7,715 bases of DNA, taken from Ignavibacteria bacterium (GTDB lineage: Bacteria > Bacteroidota > Ignavibacteria > UBA10030 > SZUA-254). The notes beneath the pieces are model-generated. The model did no database searches. It saw nothing but the letters and a program-made list of their open reading frames with translations, and was not told the origin of the DNA. Location: NCBI GenBank assembly GCA_005877655.1, contig VBOC01000158.1, positions 1-7,715 on the forward strand, in the 5' to 3' direction. This document shows positions 1 through 6,563 of this stretch, piece by piece. Every line of letters begins with the position of its first letter. Position 1 is the stretch's first letter. Both the position numbers and the translations under genes were made by a program.

Positions 1-1
1 C

Positions 2-460
2 GAGATCTCAAGCGACAAGTTCTTCACCTACCCGTTCATCTTCATGACCGGGCACGGAAACATGACCTTTACCGACCTGGAGATCAAGCGGTTGAGAACG
101 TACCTGGAAAACGGGGGATTTATTTACGCGGACGACGACTACGGCATGGATAAGCCGTTCCGCCGCGAGATAAAAAAGGTCTTTCCCGGGCAGGAACTTG
201 TCGAGCTTCCCTATTCATACGGGTTGTATCACTGTCAGTATGAATTTCCTCACGGTCCGCCAAAGACGCATGAGCACGACGGAAAACCCGCGCAGGGATT
301 CGGCTTCTTTCACAACGGGCGGCTGGTCCTCTATTATACATACGAATCCAACCCGAGCGACGGTTGGAACGACGAGGAGGTTCACGGGGATCCTCCCGAT
401 AAGCGCGAAGAAGCCCTTCGATTCGGAACGAATATCGTGACATGGGCGTTAACCCATTAA
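2..460 (+). CDS. DUF4159 domain protein, C-terminal part (5' end outside window)
   Basis: The reading frame is open from the left edge to TAA at 458-460, giving about 152 residues. The Met at 44 is internal: the family-typical YPFIFMTGHG stretch begins upstream of it, so the true start lies outside the window. The visible part matches the DUF4159 family (recognised by eye): YPFIFMTGHG, then a helix that ends in GGFIYADDDYG, and later FGFFHNGRLVLYYTYE and a closing NIVTWAL helix. The fold is thought to resemble class I glutamine amidotransferase/flavodoxin-like domains, but no enzymatic activity is established for it. Full-length members have roughly 200-220 residues, so about 60 N-terminal residues, usually including an export signal, are probably missing. 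The gene overlaps the DUF4175 gene by 19 bases, which suggests co-transcription and translational coupling. In related bacteria such genes sit in MoxR/DUF58/BatA-like envelope operons; that context is inferred here. Confidence 0.85.
   Translation, partial: EISSDKFFTYPFIFMTGHGNMTFTDLEIKRLRTYLENGGFIYADDDYGMDKPFRREIKKVFPGQELVELPYSYGLYHCQYEFPHGPPKTHEHDGKPAQGFGFFHNGRLVLYYTYESNPSDGWNDEEVHGDPPDKREEALRFGTNIVTWALTH
442..457 (+). promoter_or_regulatory. Small hairpin at the DUF4159 stop / DUF4175 start overlap
   Basis: ATGGG at 442-446 pairs perfectly with CCCAT at 453-457, leaving a six-base loop. The stem contains the proposed ATG of the DUF4175 gene and ends directly before the TAA of the upstream gene. 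Ribosomes finishing the upstream gene would melt it, so it could couple translation of the two genes. A five-pair stem is weak and could occur by chance. Confidence 0.25.
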
Positions 461-3400
461 GCCCTGACATGGAAGCCATCCACACCTCAAAGTTCTACTC
501 CGACATCCTCCGGCGCATCGGGTCGGTGCGGAAAAAGGAAAATCGCCTCTCCCTCGTTTACGGGATACTTGCGGCGTCCATGCTCGTCACATTGTTCCTC
601 CTTGCCGCGGTCGTTCTTGAGGAACTTCTGGCGTTCGGCATCGTCGGCCGGGCAATCCTTTTCGTGAGTGCGGCATTCGGGATTCTGGGATCGATCGCCT
701 GGTTCGTCGGGCGCCCGCTCCTGCGGGCGGCGGGGATCCTGAAGTCTGCCGATAACGCATCCCTTGCCCTGACCGTCGGTAAATACTTTCCGGAGATTCA
801 CGACCGCCTGCTCGATGCGATTCAAATCTACGAGCAGCGCGAAGCCCTGAAATCGAACTACTCCGTCGACCTGATCGACGCCTCCTTCTCCGACCTCTAC
901 CGGCAAATTGAGCCGCTCCGTTTCACTGATGCCGTGCATGATTTCGCCGTCCGGAAGATGGGAAAGGTTGCGGTCTTCGCGTTCGGTGTTTTCCTTCTCA
1001 CCGTGGTTGTTTCGCCATCGGGTTTTCTGGGGTCGCTCTATCGCGTCGTCCATTACGACGTTTCGTTCGCTTCGCCGCTGCCGGTTCGGTTTCTGGTGGA
1101 ACCCGGAAACACCGACGCGGTGCGCGGACAAACCGTTCCGATCACGATTCGCACGGAAGGGAAGCCCCTTCAGAACATTTCACTGCTCACGCGTCAAAAA
1201 GGGCAGATAGAATTTGACAGCCGTTCCGTTTCACTGCGCGGTGGCGTTTTTAAAACCGAGATCCAAGACATCAAATCGTCGACCGAATATTTTGCCTCCG
1301 CAGAAGATGTCACGAGCGATAAATTTACCATCAAAGTCGTCGACCGGCCGCTGATTCGTTCGCTGCTCGTGAAGCTCGTTCCCCCGGCCTATACTCGTCT
1401 TCCATCCAGGGCGCTGGAAGAAAATGCCGGCGATATCACCGCGTACCGCGGGACGAAGGTAAGCCTTCGGGTAGCGTCGAGCAAGGAGCTTTCGGACGCG
1501 GCGTTGAGTTTCAGCGACAGCAGTTCGCTCAAACTTGCGCGGGCCGGATCGAGTGCCGACGGATCGTTTATCGTGAAGAAGAACGCGACGTATCACCTTC
1601 TTCTGAAAGACATCGACGGACTCTCCAATATCGATCCGGTCGAATTTACGGTCAGGGTGATTCCCGACGAATATCCAATCGCCGAAATTCTTTCCCCCGG
1701 AAAAGATCTCGATCTGACGCAGGAGATGAAGGTCGACCTTTTCATCCGCATCAAGGACGATTTCGGATTCTCAAAGTTGCGGCTGGCCTACCGCCTCACC
1801 CAATCTCGTTACGAGCAGCCTGCGGAACAATTCACGTTTGTCGACATACCTCTTCGGGAGGGGAATCAAAGCCCGCAGGAGTTGTGGAATCATTGGGACG
1901 TTTCGGGGCTCCATCTGGTGCCCGAAGACGCCGTCTCGTATTTTGTCGAAGTGTTCGACAACGACAACGTCAGCGGACCGAAATCCGGCAGGAGCGAGAC
2001 GTATGTCCTGAGACTTCCTTCCCTCGAGGAAGTATTCTCGGATGTCTCCCAAACATACGACCAATCGGCGGAGTCGATGCAGCGCCTTGCTAAAGAGTCG
2101 CAGGAATTGAAGCGCGATATCGAGGACTTACAGCGGGAGATGAAGAAGAATCGCGACAAGGCCGATTGGCAGCAGCAGAAAAAAGCGGAGGATATGCTCC
2201 AGCGCTACGATGCAATGAAGAAAAAGCTGGAAGAATCCACGAAGAAGCTCGACGAGATGATGAAAAAGATGGAGGACAACAAACTCCTTTCAAACGAAAC
2301 GCTGGAGAAGTACGCGGAGCTGCAGAAACTGATGGACCAATTAAAGTCGCCGGAGCTTCAGGAGGCGCTTAAGAAGCTTCAGGAATCGATGAAGCAGCTC
2401 TCTCCCGAGCAGATGAAACAGCAAATGGACAAGCTGAAAATGTCCGAGGAGCAATTCCGCCAGAGCCTCGAGCGCACGCTGGAGCTATTGAAGCGCATCC
2501 ACATCGAGCAAAAGATCGATGAATTGATCAAACGCACGGAGGAACTGCGGAAGCAGCAGGAGGACGTGAAGAATCAGACGGCGAACGCCAATCCGTCGGA
2601 TAAAAAGAAGCGCGACGAGCTCTCAAAGCGGCAACAGGATTTGCAGAAACAGGCGGAATCTCTGGAAAAGCAGGCATCGGATCTCGCCAAAAAGATGGAG
2701 GAATTCCCGAAGGAAATGCCGCTTGACGAGATGAAGAAAGCGCAGCAGCGATTACAGCAGAGCCAGGTGGGGCAGAAGATGCAGAAGTCCGCCGGGCAGA
2801 TGCAGTCAGGCGACATGAAGAGCGCCCAACAGGGTCAGCAGCAGAGCGAAGAGGCGTTGTCGGATTTTCAACAGCAGATGGAGCAGGTTCAGAAATCTCT
2901 CCAGGACAAGCAACAGAAGCAAATCGTTAAAGAAATGAAGCGGCAGCTCCAGAACCTTCTGGAGCTCTCGCAGCGGGAGGAATCGCTGAAGGATGAAACG
3001 AAAGGGATGGATCCGAACTCCCAGCGCTTCCGCGAGGGTGCACAACGTCAGAACGAAATGCAGAACGATCTGGGAAATGTCGCCAATAATCTGGCAGAGC
3101 TTGCCAAGAAAACGTTCGCGGTCAGTCCCGAAATGGGAAAGCAGATCGGCGACGCGTTGAAGGAAATGGCCGGGGCAATGGAGAGCATGGAGTCCCGCAA
3201 TCCCGGCGGTTCGTCCGAGAAGCAGGGCGAGGCGATGGGTTCAATGAACAAGGCCGCCATGATGATGCAAAACGCGCTGAGCGGACTTCAGGGCGGCTGG
3301 GGAATGGGCATGGCGGGACTGATGGGGCGATTGGGACAGATGGCGGGGATGGAAGGATCGATCGGTGAGGGAACGCAAAAGGCGATGGGGATGGGGGAGG

Positions 3401-3837
3401 GCCAGGGAGAGGGTGAACAGGGATCTGTGCAAAAATCGCTGGAGCAGTTAGCTCAGGAGGCAAAAGATGCGGGTGAATACAGCAAGCTGCTCGGAGATCT
3501 CGACCGGATCGCCGCCGAGATGCAGGAGGTCCAGACCGACCTCCAGCAGGGGAATGTCAACCCGAACACGGTGAAAAAACAGGATCATATCCGGTCCCGG
3601 TTGCTTGATTCTCAGCGCTCGATGCGCGAGCGTGATTATGAGAAGCGTCGCGTCGCCCAATCGGGCAAGGACATTCGCAGCGCAAGCCCCCAGGAGATCG
3701 ACCTCACAACGCAGGAGGGCAAGAACAAACTCCGGGATGAGCTTCTGAAGGTCCTCGAGGGAAGGTACTCGAAGGACTACGAGGAGCTGATCAGGAAATA
3801 CTTCGATCAGCTTGAGAAGGAAAACGTGAATCAGTGA
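442..3837 (+). CDS. DUF4175 family large membrane-anchored coiled-coil protein
   Basis: The 1131-residue protein has hydrophobic segments at about 37-59, 63-89 and 174-196, separated by a soluble loop at 90-173 that contains LDAIQIYEQRE. A beta-rich, probably Ig-like region follows at about 205-525. Residues 535-900 are an almost continuous helical, coiled-coil-like stretch dominated by Gln, Lys, Glu and Met. Residues 944-994 are Gly/Met-rich. The charged tail contains SRLLDSQRSMRERDYEKRR at about 1052-1070. This architecture matches DUF4175 proteins of Bacteroidota and relatives, whose function is unknown. If the N-terminus is cytoplasmic, three crossings place nearly everything after residue 196 in the periplasm. 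A role as a periplasmic scaffold or chaperone-like partner of a MoxR/BatA-type system is inference. The start is uncertain: ATG 442 overlaps the upstream gene, ATG 469 lies nine codons downstream, and neither has a clear Shine-Dalgarno sequence. The frame is intact. Confidence 0.85.
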   Translation: MGVNPLSPDMEAIHTSKFYSDILRRIGSVRKKENRLSLVYGILAASMLVTLFLLAAVVLEELLAFGIVGRAILFVSAAFGILGSIAWFVGRPLLRAAGILKSADNASLALTVGKYFPEIHDRLLDAIQIYEQREALKSNYSVDLIDASFSDLYRQIEPLRFTDAVHDFAVRKMGKVAVFAFGVFLLTVVVSPSGFLGSLYRVVHYDVSFASPLPVRFLVEPGNTDAVRGQTVPITIRTEGKPLQNISLLTRQKGQIEFDSRSVSLRGGVFKTEIQDIKSSTEYFASAEDVTSDKFTIKVVDRPLIRSLLVKLVPPAYTRLPSRALEENAGDITAYRGTKVSLRVASSKELSDAALSFSDSSSLKLARAGSSADGSFIVKKNATYHLLLKDIDGLSNIDPVEFTVRVIPDEYPIAEILSPGKDLDLTQEMKVDLFIRIKDDFGFSKLRLAYRLTQSRYEQPAEQFTFVDIPLREGNQSPQELWNHWDVSGLHLVPEDAVSYFVEVFDNDNVSGPKSGRSETYVLRLPSLEEVFSDVSQTYDQSAESMQRLAKESQELKRDIEDLQREMKKNRDKADWQQQKKAEDMLQRYDAMKKKLEESTKKLDEMMKKMEDNKLLSNETLEKYAELQKLMDQLKSPELQEALKKLQESMKQLSPEQMKQQMDKLKMSEEQFRQSLERTLELLKRIHIEQKIDELIKRTEELRKQQEDVKNQTANANPSDKKKRDELSKRQQDLQKQAESLEKQASDLAKKMEEFPKEMPLDEMKKAQQRLQQSQVGQKMQKSAGQMQSGDMKSAQQGQQQSEEALSDFQQQMEQVQKSLQDKQQKQIVKEMKRQLQNLLELSQREESLKDETKGMDPNSQRFREGAQRQNEMQNDLGNVANNLAELAKKTFAVSPEMGKQIGDALKEMAGAMESMESRNPGGSSEKQGEAMGSMNKAAMMMQNALSGLQGGWGMGMAGLMGRLGQMAGMEGSIGEGTQKAMGMGEGQGEGEQGSVQKSLEQLAQEAKDAGEYSKLLGDLDRIAAEMQEVQTDLQQGNVNPNTVKKQDHIRSRLLDSQRSMRERDYEKRRVAQSGKDIRSASPQEIDLTTQEGKNKLRDELLKVLEGRYSKDYEELIRKYFDQLEKENVNQ

Positions 3838-3851
3838 TCCTCGCTCCCCGG

Positions 3852-5384
3852 TCAGGGCTTGAAAACTATTTTTCCCACCGCACACTCCGAACACCGCTCC
3901 TCCACACAGTAAAACTTGTAGAGTTGTAGGGCTCCCTGGTGAAGCATCGCGGAATCCAGATTGAAACGCTTTTTGATTAGCTGGCGCTCGATAATTCCGG
4001 TTACCACATAGTCTCCAGCCGGGGGGCATTCCGCGATCATCGCGAGCGCTCCATCCCGCAACGCTCCGTCCTTGAAGAGTCTTGCATAGAGCAGGCAAAT
4101 CGGCAGGAGGGCGTTCAAGATAATCTCCGCCGCGCGGCTTGCGCCGATCAACGTTTTAACCTCCTTTTTCGCCTTCTCTCCGAACCGGTAATGAGCCGAC
4201 CAAAACCCCTCCGAAGGAATCGTGAGAAAAGATTCGAGAATCACATATCGTTCCCTCACACTCAGGATATCGCCTTTGATGATCTGGACTGCATACTTGA
4301 AGAAGCTCTTACGCACTAGTTTGGGAACAAGGCGTGCAGCGCCTGCGAGCCTGATGGTCGGAAAGTTTTCCGGGCGAAGGCGGAGGAATTGCCAGTCTGC
4401 CGCGTTGAGCATCTCGCCCTTGTAGTATGGCCTGCAGAGCATCCACACGTTCCGGAGCATTTTCATGTGCCTCTTGCTCTCTTTGTCCCCCGGCTCCGGA
4501 AGCTCATGAAGCAGTCCGGCGATCGAGAACAGCGCGGCTTCAAGTTTCGTGCAGGGATCACCCGGAGAAGCCGGCGAGAAGTATTCTGCGATCAGCCGCA
4601 AGGTCAGATTGCTTGCGAGACGGTGGAATGGTTCCTGGTTCTTATCATATCCGAGTGCCGCCATAATCCCCTCATAGGCGAGCTGTTCCCAGGTCTGGAG
4701 TCCGCCGTAGCGGTGCGGGCTGTGCTCGCGCGCCGGCGGAGGAAGTTCTTCCGGATTTACGCCGAACGGAATTTCGCCGTATTGGGAGGGGGACTCTCGC
4801 AGGCGAAGATACTCTTCGTCGGTCAGCTCTCTGAGTCGTTCCTCGAAGCGACGGATCTTCAGTTCGATCCGCTCCGATGCAAGCTTGTTCAACCACGACC
4901 GCACGACATCGGAGTCCACAAAGTTGTTCCGGCCAAAACACTTGATCCTTGCCAGGCGAGCCGCGCGTTCCTCAAGGATTATTGCCCGCCAGGTCGAACG
5001 CTTGGAAGGGTGCAGATATTCCCCGATCGCCAGGACGGGAATCGGTCGTTGGCTATTTGTCAGCGGTCGGGGAAGATTGGGTTTCCCCCGGAGTACTACA
5101 TGTAGGATGACCGAATTATACTTCGGGTCGCGGTTGTGATGATGCGCCCGCCATTCGCCGTACCGCCGGTGGATCTCGACGTCTCCTGTGTACAGAACCG
5201 AACCGATCCGGATCCGCGCCCCGGTGAAGTCGGGTCCGCCGTCCTGATTTTGCGTACCGGGAAAAAGAATTTCAATCGGTTTTCCGTCGACGGTCTTCAG
5301 ATTCGAGGACGTGAAGCGTTGGTTCTTCCAGAGCTGCCGTATGAATTGCTCGGAAATGGCGAGCGGTTTTGATCTCGACGACAT
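3852..5384 (-). CDS. DUF2851 family protein of unknown function
   Basis: The 510-residue protein has a conserved N-terminal block: FIRQLW (14-19), then NQDGGPDFTGARIRIG (46-61), GDVEIH (67-72), a Trp at 78, HHHNRDPKYN (81-90) and VILHVV (92-97). This block identifies the DUF2851 family, widespread in Bacteroidota and relatives. No function is established. Asp52, Glu70 and His72 sit in a strand-turn-strand-like pattern reminiscent of PD-(D/E)XK nucleases, which is speculative. The C-terminus carries QGALQLYKFYC followed by RCSEC, with Cys493, Cys498 and Cys501 as a possible metal site. There is no signal peptide or membrane segment, so it is probably cytoplasmic. The frame stays open upstream to an ATG at 5465, but ATG 5384 is preferred because GGGAGG lies five bases before it and the extra 27 residues show no family similarity. 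It lies 128 bases downstream of pyrF and may be co-transcribed with it. Confidence 0.87.
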   Translation of the reverse strand: MSSRSKPLAISEQFIRQLWKNQRFTSSNLKTVDGKPIEILFPGTQNQDGGPDFTGARIRIGSVLYTGDVEIHRRYGEWRAHHHNRDPKYNSVILHVVLRGKPNLPRPLTNSQRPIPVLAIGEYLHPSKRSTWRAIILEERAARLARIKCFGRNNFVDSDVVRSWLNKLASERIELKIRRFEERLRELTDEEYLRLRESPSQYGEIPFGVNPEELPPPAREHSPHRYGGLQTWEQLAYEGIMAALGYDKNQEPFHRLASNLTLRLIAEYFSPASPGDPCTKLEAALFSIAGLLHELPEPGDKESKRHMKMLRNVWMLCRPYYKGEMLNAADWQFLRLRPENFPTIRLAGAARLVPKLVRKSFFKYAVQIIKGDILSVRERYVILESFLTIPSEGFWSAHYRFGEKAKKEVKTLIGASRAAEIILNALLPICLLYARLFKDGALRDGALAMIAECPPAGDYVVTGIIERQLIKKRFNLDSAMLHQGALQLYKFYCVEERCSECAVGKIVFKP

Positions 5385-5389
5385 GGTTG

Positions 5390-5395
5390 CCTCCC
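5390..5395 (-). promoter_or_regulatory. Ribosome binding site that fixes the DUF2851 start
   Basis: On the minus strand GGGAGG is followed by the five-base spacer CAACC and ATG at 5384. This is a near-consensus Shine-Dalgarno sequence at normal spacing. It supports the 510-residue start over the 537-residue open frame. Confidence 0.75.
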
Positions 5396-5512
5396 TCGTC
5401 GCGCGTACAGGTTGGATTGGAAGTTGTCGATTGTCGGACGAACCGGCGAACGGTTTCTCCGGCAATCTGATCCTGTCAACCGGTAATCAGGTCGACGGGA
5501 TCCTTACAAGTA

Positions 5513-6322
5513 CTAGTTTCGGTATCGGTTCATCTTTTCACGATATGATAATGCGGCCTCGCGGGCTTTTTGCGCGAAATCTTTTCCATCCGATGCGTAG
5601 ATGATGCCTCGACCGATGTTAATAATGACGAGCTCTCCCCGCTTGTCGCTGCCGTATCGGACAGCGGCTTCGAGATTTCCCTTTTGAGCACCGATACCCG
5701 GGACCAGAATGGGAAGGTCGGGAGCAAGCGAGCGGATGCGCTTTAATTCCGAAGGCCGGTTCGCGCCGACGACCAGGCCGATATTCTTTTTCGAGTTCCA
5801 TTTTCTCGCGGTGGTGACGACATGCTCGTACAGAGGCCTTCCCTTAACTTTTGCGTATTGGAAATCCTTGGCTCCCTTATTCGATGTCAACGCCAGGACA
5901 AAAGCGCACTGGTCTTCCCGCCGGATAAAGGGCTCGACCGAATCCCTTCCCATGTAGGGACTGACCGTCGTTCCGGAGAACTCCCAGTCTTCGCACAAAA
6001 GCATCGCCTGGCGCTCGGCCGATGTGGGGATGTCGCCCCGTTTGCCGTCTCCGATCGTAACAATCTCTTCGGGGATTCGCGCCAGCGTCTGATGCACCGT
6101 ATACCAGCCGTGTTCGCCGGCCGATTCATAGAAGGCGTCGTTCATCTTGTAGGCGCAGACGATATCCCTCGTGGCGTCAATGATCCGCCGGTTGAACTCA
6201 AACTGCGGATCGCCGTAGGCGTAGAGAAACTCGGGGACCTTCAGGACATCGGTGTCGAGCCCAATGCACAACAACGAGTTGTTCTTGCGCTGTATGCGTC
6301 TCAGTTTTTCTACAAATTTCAT
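5513..6322 (-). CDS. pyrF: Orotidine 5'-phosphate decarboxylase, subfamily 2
   Basis: This enzyme converts orotidine 5'-monophosphate to UMP and CO2, the last step of de novo pyrimidine synthesis, in the cytoplasm. The 269-residue length fits the longer subfamily 2. Visible motifs, in order, are NNSLLCIGLDTD (14-25), AYKMNDAFYE (57-66) with Lys59 and Asn61, the catalytic D-x-K-x-x-D-I signature as GDGKRGDI (Asp92, Lys94, Asp97), SPYMGRDSVEPF (121-132), VVGANRPSELKRIR (184-197), LVPGIGAQKG (206-215) and the phosphate-binding NIGRGIIYAS (235-244). The start at 6322 gives a typical N-terminus (MKFVEKLRRIQRKNNSLL), and an in-frame stop lies about 11 codons upstream. The only purine-rich sequence, AGGA, abuts the ATG, so the ribosome binding site is poor. 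All catalytic residues are present. No other pyrimidine gene is visible, so this is a stand-alone pyrF. Confidence 0.96.
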   Translation of the reverse strand: MKFVEKLRRIQRKNNSLLCIGLDTDVLKVPEFLYAYGDPQFEFNRRIIDATRDIVCAYKMNDAFYESAGEHGWYTVHQTLARIPEEIVTIGDGKRGDIPTSAERQAMLLCEDWEFSGTTVSPYMGRDSVEPFIRREDQCAFVLALTSNKGAKDFQYAKVKGRPLYEHVVTTARKWNSKKNIGLVVGANRPSELKRIRSLAPDLPILVPGIGAQKGNLEAAVRYGSDKRGELVIINIGRGIIYASDGKDFAQKAREAALSYREKMNRYRN

Positions 6323-6379
6323 TCCTGATCGCTGCTTATCGTCACTGGCACCTCAAGCTCGATTTGTTCCGCTGGGCTA

Positions 6380-6511
6380 TTACCATGTTATCCGACTGCC
6401 GACATAATACAGGAGCGACACAACGGCGACCGATGACATAATCGCGACGAGCGTAACCTTGCCTGCGAGTGTGGTATCAGAGAACACCGCATAAACGGCC
6501 ACCAATTTCAC
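6380..6511 (-). CDS. Candidate 43-residue single-pass membrane protein
   Basis: In the gap between the S9 peptidase and pyrF, a GTG codon at 6511 opens a 43-residue frame that ends in TAA at 6380-6382. GGGGAG stands six bases before the GTG, a strong ribosome binding site. The product starts MKLVAVYAVF, has a polar turn SDTTLAG, then one convincing membrane helix at about residues 18-37 (VTLVAIMSSVAVVSLLYYVG), and ends SRITW. The frame stays open further upstream, but only antisense or out-of-phase to the peptidase gene, so the GTG is the sensible start. I do not recognise a family. The gene order suggests co-transcription with the peptidase and pyrF. It could still be a chance ORF: it is short, and its codon usage is only moderately like that of its neighbours. 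Confidence 0.4.
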   Translation of the reverse strand: MKLVAVYAVFSDTTLAGKVTLVAIMSSVAVVSLLYYVGSRITW

Positions 6512-6517
6512 ACCTGA

Positions 6518-6523
6518 CTCCCC
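6518..6523 (-). promoter_or_regulatory. Ribosome binding site for the small membrane ORF
   Basis: On the minus strand GGGGAG is followed by six bases (TCAGGT) and the GTG at 6511. The match and spacing are good. This is the main evidence that the small ORF is translated. Confidence 0.4.
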
Positions 6524-6545
6524 AGGAAAGTACAAACGCTTCGCA

Positions 6546-6562
6546 TCCTTCGTGTCGAAGGA
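6546..6562 (-). other. Short hairpin directly after the S9 peptidase stop
   Basis: Seven bases, TCCTTCG, pair perfectly with CGAAGGA around a three-base loop, starting one base after the peptidase TAG (6564-6566). No T tract follows on the minus strand, so it is not a standard intrinsic terminator. It may stabilise the 3' end, cause pausing, or mean nothing. Confidence 0.4.
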
Positions 6563-6563
6563 G

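Noticed and set aside
487..1131. Minus-strand ORF (214 residues) opposite the DUF4175 N-terminus
   Set aside because: It is antisense to the membrane-segment region and its product is Arg/Glu-rich low-information sequence typical of reverse-complement frames.
2044..3141. Repetitive CAG/AAG-rich DNA as a possible tandem repeat
   Set aside because: The repetition follows from Gln/Lys/Glu codons of the coiled coil; no fixed unit repeats at the DNA level.
3847..3873. Possible terminator at the convergent junction (CCC/GGG followed by a T run at 3869-3873)
   Set aside because: The stem is only three or four pairs and the T run is separated from it, so it does not make a credible intrinsic terminator.
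3448..4098. Minus-strand ORF (216 residues) across the convergent junction
   Set aside because: It is antisense to the DUF4175 3' end and out of frame within the DUF2851 gene, with no recognisable motif.
4389..5105. Long + strand ORF (238 residues) opposite the DUF2851 gene
   Set aside because: It lies wholly antisense to a gene with clear family motifs, and its translation shows no domain. Long antisense frames are expected with this GC-rich codon usage.
5441..5455. Inverted repeat AACCG-GCGAA-CGGTT in the pyrF-DUF2851 gap
   Set aside because: Only five base pairs, no T tract and no second copy, so neither a terminator nor an operator can be supported.
5451..5479. TTGACA on the minus strand (5479-5474) as a -35 box for the DUF2851 gene
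   Set aside because: At 17-base spacing the -10 position reads AAACCG, which fits neither the TATAAT nor the Bacteroidota TAnnTTTG pattern.
5822..6328. + strand ORF (168 residues) opposite pyrF
   Set aside because: It is a complete shadow of pyrF, whose catalytic motifs are intact on the other strand.
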